The notes beneath the pieces are model-generated. The model saw only the letters and a program-made list of their open reading frames with translations, did not search any database and had not been told where the DNA came from. From the NCBI GenBank assembly GCA_024697985.1, contig JAILRX010000243.1, positions 1 through 7,243 of the forward strand: a stretch of DNA of 7,243 bases, written 5' to 3'. The translations under genes and the position numbers were made by a program. This DNA comes from Treponemataceae bacterium (GTDB lineage: Bacteria > Spirochaetota > Spirochaetia > Treponematales > Treponemataceae). Each line of letters begins with the position of its first letter. Within the stretch, counting starts at the first letter, position 1. Below are positions 1-5,821 of the stretch, piece after piece.

Positions 1-111
1 ATAATTTTCCTTTGGAGAAAATATCTTGCACAGGGAATCAGAAAGTTTAAGGTTATCAAGGTCTTGAAAAAGGTTCCTTTGGTTAAAAAATTAAGCGACG
101 GGGTGAACTGA
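1..111 (+). CDS. C-terminal end of a small basic, probably membrane-associated protein (possible TIGR03546-type partner)
   Basis: The frame is open from the first base and ends with TGA at 109-111, giving the last 36 residues of a protein that begins outside the window. The visible part starts with a short hydrophobic stretch (IIFLW) followed by a strongly basic tail (RKYLAQGIRKFKVIKVLKK, then PLVKKLSDGVN). That is what the cytoplasmic end after a last membrane helix usually looks like. Only one base separates its stop from the next start, and the next gene's ribosome binding site lies inside this gene, so the two are almost certainly cotranscribed. TIGR03545 proteins are, to my knowledge, usually encoded beside a TIGR03546 protein, also of unknown function, and this fragment sits where that partner would be. 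The family assignment comes from context only; the open frame itself is well supported. Confidence 0.75.
   Translation: MIFLWRKYLAQGIRKFKVIKVLKKVPLVKKLSDGVN
100..106 (+). promoter_or_regulatory. Shine-Dalgarno site for the 801-residue protein
   Basis: GGGGTGA lies six bases before the ATG at 113 and closely matches the GGAGGTGA-type anti-16S pairing sequence. It falls within the last codons of the upstream gene, so ribosomes finishing that gene are delivered to this start. It supports the ATG at 113 as the true start and supports translational coupling of the pair. Confidence 0.7.
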
Positions 112-112
112 T

Positions 113-2518
113 ATGGCCGAAAAGAAAATTGATAAAAAGGCCAAGAAAGTGGCCAAAGTGACGGATAAAAAAGCCGCTCCAAAACCGACGAGTGAAAAAA
201 AGGCTAAAAAGGCTAAAAAAGAAAAAATTCTTTCTTACAAAAAACTGCCTAAGATTTTCAGAAAAAAATATTTAGAGAAAAAATATCAGAAAAAAATCAT
301 CAAGTCCTTGCAGATTCCTGCAGACCGTGAACTGGTTGCTTCGATGTTCGTGAAATCCAAGAACGAAAAGAAACCTAAAAAGGGTGATGTTTATGCCGTT
401 CCAAAGGATTTTACGTTCAAAAAGTCGGATAAATCTCGACTCAAGGTCATCGCCCGTGATATCGACAGCCATGGAAGCCGCATCAAATGGTCGGCGGTCG
501 TTGCAGTCGTTGTTTTTATCGCAGCTTTCAGCGCAGTTTTCATCACTTTCAAAAATCCGATCGTAAAAAAGGTTCTTGTAACTTCTTGCCAGAAGGTTTT
601 TGAGGCCAAAACTGAAATTGCATCAGTTGATTTGAAACTGATGGATGCATCGCTCAAAATCGAGGGTCTTGCAATCGGAAACAAGGATGATGAATTCAAG
701 AACTTGTTTGAAGCAAGTCTTATCGACGTAAACTTCAATTTGACTCAAGCGTTGCGTGGAAAATTCCATGCGAAAAACCTTGAAGTTTCCGGAATCGCCT
801 TGAATACCGAGCGAACTACAAGCTGCGCGCTTACAAAATCAAAAAAGGCTGATAAAAAGAAAAGTTCTGCGGCTGCCTCATCCACATCAGAAAAAAAATC
901 CAAGAAAAAGGATGACAATTCGTTTATGGCAAGCCTTTCGGCTAAATCAAGCCAGTCGGTAAATAAACTTAAGGAAATGTCTGCCGACATGCTTGGCGGA
1001 ACTGATGTTGATTCAATCGTTGAAAATATCAAGTCGCAGTTTCAGACTGCAGCCGTTGCCGATGAATCCGTTAAAACTGTAAATGACCTGGTTGCAAAAT
1101 GGCAGAATAAGCCTGCTGAACTTACAAAACAGGTAAATGATTTTTCTGCAAGCGTACAGTCCCTGCAGAATCTTAACGTAAACAACATCAAGGATGTTGC
1201 CCAGCTTCAAAAGGCTTTGACTGACATCAATACTGCAATCAATACCGGAAAAACTTTGACAGAATCAGCAAAAACAATTTCTACTGACTTGCAAGTTGAT
1301 TCTCAGACCGTTACGACCCTGACTGATAAGGTTACTGCTGCCGTTACTGCCGATAAAAATCTAGTTTCCGAAAAACTTGCAACTGCTACGAATGCGCTTT
1401 CTAATTCCAAGACCTTGTTTAACAATGCCATCGATTCAGTCGGTTATTCTGTTTTGGGAAAATATTATCCTTATGCTAAAAAGGCCATCGACTATGCCGC
1501 AACTATGAAAGAAAATTCTGCTAAAAAGGCCAATACTCAAGAAACTAAGGCTGAAAAAGAAAAGAAAAAGAAGGTTAAGGCCAACAAGCAGGGCGTTCAT
1601 CGTCTTGCCGGTACGACTTTCTGGTATAAAAAAGATTCTCCTTCGTTGCTGATTGAAAACATCAAGGCGTCAGGTACCGGTTTCTCTGCGGTCGGAAAGG
1701 AAATTACAAATGACCAGGATGTTCGCGGAAAGCCTTCGTCATTGAACTGCACGTTTACGGCAGCCGGTGCAACTCACAATGCGAACGCTGTAATGGATGC
1801 TCGTTCCTATTCAAAGGAGCCTTTGATAAATCTTTCCTATAAGGGAACGAATTTTTCTACTGCAATCGACGGAACAAAAATTGCTTCATCAAGCGGTATT
1901 CCTTCGATAAATGGCCGGTCAAATATTGATTTTACGCTTTCTGCCGATCAGAATTTGTTTTCGGGAAAGGGTAACGTTGCGATGAGTCCTGTTTCATTAA
2001 CCTCTGATGGATTTGAAAATGCAACAGTAACCAAGTATTACAATCAGGCCCTGGCTTCTGTAAAAAAACTCAACTTTGGTTTTACAACTTCCTTTACTGA
2101 AGAAAAAGGGGTAGACCTCAAACTTTTAGGAAATTTTGCTGATTTGTTTGCAAATTCTCTTCAGACAATTGTTGCTTCTATGGGAAGTGATGCTAAGGAA
2201 GCTGCAATCGCAAAGCTTAATTCTGAAATAAATTCTTCTCAAAATGGATATCTTGCGTCTGCAAAGTCCTTCTTGGGAATTGAAGATCAGATCAATTCTG
2301 AAAATCTTAAGATAAGCAATTTGCAGGCAACTTTGGATTCAAAGCGTGCTGAAATTGAAAATGCCATCAAGAAAAAGACAGAAGAAGCTGCAAGTCAGGC
2401 AATCTCGAATATGATAGGTGTTCCAGCAACTTCCGGTTCTTCTTCGACAAATTCTGCTGCTTCAAGTGCAGCGAGTGCAGCTGGAAGTTTTCTTAAAGGA
2501 CTTTCAGGCTCGCGCTGA
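113..2518 (+). CDS. TIGR03545-type large inner-membrane-anchored envelope protein with AsmA-like N-terminal periplasmic segment
   Basis: This 801-residue protein has no established function. Residues 1-63 are extremely lysine-rich and 64-125 remain basic and polar. One hydrophobic helix (about 126-146) should leave the N-terminus in the cytoplasm and about 655 residues in the periplasm. Residues 150-235 (VKKVL, then SVDLKLMDASLKIEGLAIGN, then KNLEVSGIALNTER) resemble the opening strands of AsmA/DUF748-like proteins, which form lipid-conducting beta-grooves. Residues 275-490 look helical and coiled-coil prone, broken by lysine-rich stretches near 241-268 and 468-492. Residues 497-670 look beta-rich, 690-765 are helical, and 770-795 form a Ser/Ala-rich tail. 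The start is supported by a good ribosome binding site and a one-base gap to the upstream gene. I recognise the layout as TIGR03545-type; a role in envelope lipid transport or assembly is inference from the AsmA resemblance. Confidence 0.85.
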   Translation: MAEKKIDKKAKKVAKVTDKKAAPKPTSEKKAKKAKKEKILSYKKLPKIFRKKYLEKKYQKKIIKSLQIPADRELVASMFVKSKNEKKPKKGDVYAVPKDFTFKKSDKSRLKVIARDIDSHGSRIKWSAVVAVVVFIAAFSAVFITFKNPIVKKVLVTSCQKVFEAKTEIASVDLKLMDASLKIEGLAIGNKDDEFKNLFEASLIDVNFNLTQALRGKFHAKNLEVSGIALNTERTTSCALTKSKKADKKKSSAAASSTSEKKSKKKDDNSFMASLSAKSSQSVNKLKEMSADMLGGTDVDSIVENIKSQFQTAAVADESVKTVNDLVAKWQNKPAELTKQVNDFSASVQSLQNLNVNNIKDVAQLQKALTDINTAINTGKTLTESAKTISTDLQVDSQTVTTLTDKVTAAVTADKNLVSEKLATATNALSNSKTLFNNAIDSVGYSVLGKYYPYAKKAIDYAATMKENSAKKANTQETKAEKEKKKKVKANKQGVHRLAGTTFWYKKDSPSLLIENIKASGTGFSAVGKEITNDQDVRGKPSSLNCTFTAAGATHNANAVMDARSYSKEPLINLSYKGTNFSTAIDGTKIASSSGIPSINGRSNIDFTLSADQNLFSGKGNVAMSPVSLTSDGFENATVTKYYNQALASVKKLNFGFTTSFTEEKGVDLKLLGNFADLFANSLQTIVASMGSDAKEAAIAKLNSEINSSQNGYLASAKSFLGIEDQINSENLKISNLQATLDSKRAEIENAIKKKTEEAASQAISNMIGVPATSGSSSTNSAASSAASAAGSFLKGLSGSR

Positions 2519-2569
2519 TAGGATCGGCGTTCCGAGAGTTTTCGTCGAAAGTTGCTTTATGTTTCGGCG
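2519..2569. other. Short convergent intergenic gap with a weak hairpin
   Basis: This gap separates two convergent genes. It contains a four-base-pair hairpin (TCGG 2524-2527, loop CGTT, CCGA 2532-2535) followed by a run of four T at 2539-2542, and a looser CGAAA/TTTCG pairing (2546-2550 with 2562-2566). The hexamer TCGGCG occurs at both ends (2524-2529 and 2564-2569). None of this is a convincing intrinsic terminator; the stem is too short and the T-run too brief. Termination here may be weak or Rho-dependent. Confidence 0.25.
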
Positions 2570-3739
2570 CTAAAATCTGGAGGCGATTTCTTTTACGGTT
2601 TTTGCTACGGTCTGCATCTGGCTTTCCGTGGTTGCAAAACCGAACGAGAATCGTACTCCCTCTTCCAAAAGGTCTGCCTTTACGCCCATGGCTTGAAGGA
2701 TAGGCCTTTTCATTTTTCTGCTTGAGCATGCGCTTCCTGTAGAAATGTAGATGCCTTTTTCGCTCAAGGCCCTTACCATAACTTCGCCAGGAATTTTATC
2801 GATTGCGCCTTGAATTACCCACGGCGAAAAGCGCTCATCGTTGTTCTGTCGGCTTTCAGGTATCAAGGAAAAACCTGGAATGGTTTTGAGTTCTTCTATG
2901 AATTTTTCGCTGTATATTTTTTGCTGTTCATATCGCTGATAGAATGCATCTTTTTCTGATTTGAAAAAATATTTTTCGAGGCTTTCTGCCATCGTTACGA
3001 TTCCAAAAAGGTTTTCAGTTCCGCTTCTGATTCCGCCTTCCTGGCCGCCACCTTTCAAAAAGCTTTCCTGTGCATTTTCTGCAATATACAAAATTCCAAT
3101 ACCTCTAGAACCTCCAATTTTGTGGGCACTAAAGGAAGCAGAATCAATTCCCTTGTGGCTTAAGTCGAGAGGGATTTTTCCTGCGGCCTGAACACAGTCT
3201 ACGTGAAACTTTGGCTTTTTTCGTCCCTTGCATTTTTCAATCAAGGCATCTGCAATTTCGTAAATCGGCTGGATGCTTCCAACTTCATTGTTTACCGCCA
3301 TCACGCACACGAGGGCAGTGTCGTCCTCAATTGATTTGACGACAGATTCAGCACTGACGATACCGTTCGAATCGCACTTACAGTTTATGACCTTCCATCC
3401 GCATTTTTTCATGTTTTCAGCCATTTCTCGGATTGCAGGATGTTCTATGTTGCTGATAACAATCGAGCCTTTATTAGGACGCAAAAGCAGGTTTGTGATT
3501 ACAAGATGATTGCTTTCGGTTCCGCCGCTTGTAAAGAAAATTGATTTTTCGTTTACTCCAAATGCCTTTGCTGCTTTTTTCCTCGATTCTTCAAGAATTT
3601 TTTTTGCTTTCTGTCCGAAAGCATGAACGCTTGAAGGGTTTCCGTTGCATTCAAGCTGTTTGTTCAAGGCATTTTCCATAATTTCTTTGTCAAAAAGCGC
3701 GGTTGCGGCCCAATCGCAATAAATCTCGTTGTTTTCCAT
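2570..3739 (-). CDS. Cysteine desulfurase (NifS/IscS-like, class V aminotransferase fold)
   Basis: This PLP enzyme removes sulfur from L-cysteine as a protein persulfide, giving alanine, and supplies Fe-S cluster assembly or tRNA thiolation in the cytoplasm. The 389 residues match the family's usual length. The N-terminus IYCDWAATA corresponds to the family's IYLDNAAT motif. SGGTESNH (71-78) binds PLP phosphate, His100 is the expected cofactor-stacking residue, and Asp181 and Gln184 lie in HVDCVQAAGK. Lys207 in SAHK is the Schiff-base lysine, GGQEGGIRSGTEN spans 231-243, and the catalytic Cys338 sits in STGSACSSRK. The frame stays open 36 codons upstream to 3847, but that extension has no family similarity and crosses the divergent gene. 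I chose the ATG at 3739, just before the conserved core; an ATG at 3754 adds five residues. No clear ribosome binding site precedes either. No isc, suf or thiI genes are visible, so the target pathway is open. Confidence 0.93.
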   Translation of the reverse strand: MENNEIYCDWAATALFDKEIMENALNKQLECNGNPSSVHAFGQKAKKILEESRKKAAKAFGVNEKSIFFTSGGTESNHLVITNLLLRPNKGSIVISNIEHPAIREMAENMKKCGWKVINCKCDSNGIVSAESVVKSIEDDTALVCVMAVNNEVGSIQPIYEIADALIEKCKGRKKPKFHVDCVQAAGKIPLDLSHKGIDSASFSAHKIGGSRGIGILYIAENAQESFLKGGGQEGGIRSGTENLFGIVTMAESLEKYFFKSEKDAFYQRYEQQKIYSEKFIEELKTIPGFSLIPESRQNNDERFSPWVIQGAIDKIPGEVMVRALSEKGIYISTGSACSSRKMKRPILQAMGVKADLLEEGVRFSFGFATTESQMQTVAKTVKEIASRF

Positions 3740-3745
3740 GTGGTT

Positions 3746-3774
3746 AGTATACATAAATTTGATTTTTAATCCAA
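3746..3774 (-). promoter_or_regulatory. Candidate sigma-70-type promoter for the cysteine desulfurase gene
   Basis: Read on the minus strand, TTGGAT (3774-3769) is followed after 17 bases by TATACT (3751-3746). The -10 matches TATAAT at five of six positions; the -35 matches only three of six. Transcription would begin at about 3739, on the chosen start codon, giving a leaderless or near-leaderless message. This agrees with the lack of a Shine-Dalgarno site. Such motifs are common in AT-rich DNA, so this is a candidate only. Confidence 0.35.
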
Positions 3775-3787
3775 TATACAATAAAAT
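3759..3787 (+). promoter_or_regulatory. Candidate sigma-70-type promoter for the debranching enzyme gene
   Basis: TTGATT (3759-3764) and TAAAAT (3782-3787) are separated by 17 bases. The -10 matches the consensus at five of six positions and the -35 at four of six. The expected start site near 3794 lies only about six bases before the ATG at 3800, and no Shine-Dalgarno sequence is present. The element overlaps the candidate minus-strand promoter, so the two divergent genes could compete for or share regulation. Evidence is from motifs alone. Confidence 0.4.
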
Positions 3788-3799
3788 TCTTGTGTTGAT

Positions 3800-5809
3800 A
3801 TGAAAAAAAGCAGCTTTTGGAAAATTCTTGATAAAACCGTACCTCAAAAAGATGATTTTTTAGGTTGCAGATTTGATTCTCTTTCAAATTCCGCATTTTT
3901 TTCAATTTGGGCACCGACCGCAACCTGCGTAACTCTTCTTTTTTATGAAAATTCCTCTGATGAATCATTCGTTTTTTCCCAAAACTTAAATTTTGAATCA
4001 ACGACCGGCGTCTGGTCTTCGAAAATCAATTTTGGAGAAAAAAAAGTCAATTTTTACGAGTATCTGATAAGTGACGAGAATGGCAGAAAAAAATGCCTGG
4101 ATCCCTACGCCTTTTCCTTGAGTGCAGACAAAAACGACGGAAAACTTCTTAAGGCCGCCCTAATAGATTTTGCGCAAATTGATGGTGCAACTATTAGCCG
4201 TCTGGAAAAATCGTGCGCAACTATTAGCCTTCCGGAAAATTCGCCTAATTCACAGGCATCAAAATCTGATGTCATCATCTATGAAACATCCGTACGTGAT
4301 TCAACGATTTCTCCTGATTCTCCTGAAACTGACCCGAATAAAAAGGGCACTTTTGCAGGGTTTCCTTCGATTTTTCCGTATCTTAAGGATCTTGGAATTA
4401 CGCACATCCAGCTCATGCCCGTAATGAAATTCTGCAACACTGATGAAACGAACCGTTCCTTTGAAAATACAAAATCGACCCGTAACTGTAACTATAACTG
4501 GGGTTACGACCCTGCGTGCTATTTTTCACCGAGCGGCTTTCTTTCAAGTGACAGTGAAAATCCGTACACTAGGATTCTTGAACTGAAGTCTTTGGTCAAA
4601 AAGGCCCACGAACAGGGACTTAAAGTCATCCTTGACTGCGTCTACAATCACATGAGCCGTATCGATTTTCTAAATGACATTGTTCCAAATTATTATTTCA
4701 GGTTGAATCCTGACGGAAGTCTCCGCTCAAATTCGGGCTGCGGAAATGATGTTGCAAGCGAGCACTTCATGGCTCGAAAACTGATTGTAGATTCAATCAA
4801 GTTTTGGGTAAGCGAATATGATGTGGACGGTTTCCGTTTTGACCTGATGGGGCTTTTGGATTCAGTGACAGTTCTTGAAGCCTACAAAAAGGCATCCAAA
4901 ATTAAAAAAGGCCTTTTGTTCATCGGGGAGGGCTGGAAAATGTACAGCGGCCGTCGTGGCACGGTCGGCATGGACCAGAACTACATGATGAAAACTGACG
5001 ACATATCAGTCTTTAACGACGAATTTCGGGACCTCTGCAAAAAAGGCGGCATGAACGAGGTTTCAAAAGCTTTTTTGACTGGCGGCAAGGTCAATATTTC
5101 TGACCTTTTCTGTAATGTCTGTGGAAAGCCTGTTACAAACTATTCGGCTAAAAACCCGTTTAACAGCGTCCTCTATCTGGACTGCCACGACGGCCTTACC
5201 TTGCACGATTCTCTTTCTGTCAACTGCGAAAACCAAAAAGAATCAAGCGTGCCGCAAAATGAATTTATCGCACGAAAGGTAAAACTTTCAAACTCACTTC
5301 TTTTGACAAGCCAAGGCATCGCCTTTTTGCATTCAGGGCAAGAAAGACTTAGGTCTAAACCGGCCTTCCAAAATACCGATGAGTGTATCGGTGAATTTGT
5401 CAGAAACAGTTACAAATCCTCTGACGACATAAACTGTATCCGCTGGAATTTGAATGAAACTGAAAAGAGCGTTCTCGATTACACAAAAAAGCTTATCCAT
5501 CTTCGAAAAAAGCACGAGGCTTTTAGAATACCAAAATTTTGTGAAATCCAAAGCCGGATTTTTTTGATGGGCGAATTCTGCAAGGATTTTCTTTTGGTCT
5601 ATAAAATTCTTGACCCAAAAGGGGATTGGTACCTTATTTTCAATTCAGATGAGAGTAGGCAAAACGTGCCTTTGATGTATCCGGAAAACTTTGATGTCTA
5701 CGTTGATGAGTCAGACGTCTATGTCGATGGCAAAAAATATGGTAAAAACAGGGTCGATGTCGAGGCAAACTCAGCCCTGGTTTTACGTGTAAAACTTACT
5801 TGCTCGTAA
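3800..5809 (+). CDS. Intracellular GH13 alpha-1,6-glucan debranching enzyme, pullulanase type I-like, with CBM48 domain
   Basis: The 669-residue protein should hydrolyse alpha-1,6 branches in glycogen, pullulan or branched maltodextrins. Residues 30-105 look like a CBM48 domain (FFSIWAPTATCVTLLFYE). YNWGYDP at 232-238 is the signature of pullulanase type I enzymes. GH13 region I is LDCVYNH (278-284). Region II is DGFRFD with nucleophile Asp348, region III is FIGEGW with acid/base Glu377, and region IV is CHDGLTLHD with the transition-state Asp464. All three catalytic acids are present. A C-terminal beta domain occupies about 585-669. No signal peptide is seen, so it should act in the cytoplasm on stored glycogen or imported oligosaccharides. 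Region IV has HDG, more like isoamylase/GlgX than the HDN of typical pullulanases, so substrate preference is uncertain. The start lacks a Shine-Dalgarno site. Residues 130-149 contain a small duplication, and the 3' end overlaps the convergent gene by 14 bp. Confidence 0.92.
   Translation: MKKSSFWKILDKTVPQKDDFLGCRFDSLSNSAFFSIWAPTATCVTLLFYENSSDESFVFSQNLNFESTTGVWSSKINFGEKKVNFYEYLISDENGRKKCLDPYAFSLSADKNDGKLLKAALIDFAQIDGATISRLEKSCATISLPENSPNSQASKSDVIIYETSVRDSTISPDSPETDPNKKGTFAGFPSIFPYLKDLGITHIQLMPVMKFCNTDETNRSFENTKSTRNCNYNWGYDPACYFSPSGFLSSDSENPYTRILELKSLVKKAHEQGLKVILDCVYNHMSRIDFLNDIVPNYYFRLNPDGSLRSNSGCGNDVASEHFMARKLIVDSIKFWVSEYDVDGFRFDLMGLLDSVTVLEAYKKASKIKKGLLFIGEGWKMYSGRRGTVGMDQNYMMKTDDISVFNDEFRDLCKKGGMNEVSKAFLTGGKVNISDLFCNVCGKPVTNYSAKNPFNSVLYLDCHDGLTLHDSLSVNCENQKESSVPQNEFIARKVKLSNSLLLTSQGIAFLHSGQERLRSKPAFQNTDECIGEFVRNSYKSSDDINCIRWNLNETEKSVLDYTKKLIHLRKKHEAFRIPKFCEIQSRIFLMGEFCKDFLLVYKILDPKGDWYLIFNSDESRQNVPLMYPENFDVYVDESDVYVDGKKYGKNRVDVEANSALVLRVKLTCS
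4187..4246 (+). repeat. Two-copy 30-bp in-frame tandem duplication in the domain linker
   Basis: The segment 4187-4216 is repeated directly at 4217-4246, with 24 of 30 bases identical and the first 13 (GCAACTATTAGCC) exact. It is in frame and encodes ATISRLEKSC then ATISLPENSP, residues 130-149 of the debranching enzyme. This lies in the linker between the CBM48-like domain and the catalytic barrel, where length change should be tolerated. It looks like a local duplication that has since diverged. Confidence 0.7.
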
Positions 5810-5821
5810 GGTAAAACCAGG
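5776..5821. repeat. Nested inverted repeats across the convergent gene overlap (possible bidirectional terminator)
   Basis: CCTGGTTTTAC (5776-5786) is perfectly complementary to GTAAAACCAGG (5811-5821), an 11-bp stem. Inside it, CTTAC (5795-5799) pairs with GTAAG (5806-5810) around a six-base loop. The two stems are contiguous on one side, with an eight-base bulge on the other. A competing hairpin is possible between GTTTTAC (5780-5786) and GTAAAAC (5789-5795). Both stop codons of the two convergent genes lie within the structure. No long T-run follows on either strand, so it is not a classical intrinsic terminator, but its position suggests a shared transcript end or 3'-end stabiliser. The repeats are seen directly; the function is inference. 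Confidence 0.5.

Noticed and set aside
891..898. A run of eight A (and seven-A runs near 195, 262 and 290) as possible phase-variation or slippage sites
   Set aside because: The runs fall in lysine-rich codons of an AT-rich gene and are short; nothing indicates frame switching, as the frame is intact throughout.
391..1210. Several minus-strand reading frames of 65-115 codons inside the large envelope protein gene
   Set aside because: They are opposite-strand shadows of a well-supported gene, have no recognisable domains or ribosome binding sites, and are biased by the lysine-rich codon content of the real gene.
2519..2569. Strong intrinsic terminator between the convergent genes
   Set aside because: The best hairpin has only four base pairs with a four-T run after it, below what I would accept as a confident terminator.
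3740..3847. A 36-codon N-terminal extension of the cysteine desulfurase (start at 3847)
   Set aside because: The extension lacks similarity to the family, would run through the divergent promoter region and into the opposite-strand gene, and the conserved core begins just after the ATG at 3739.
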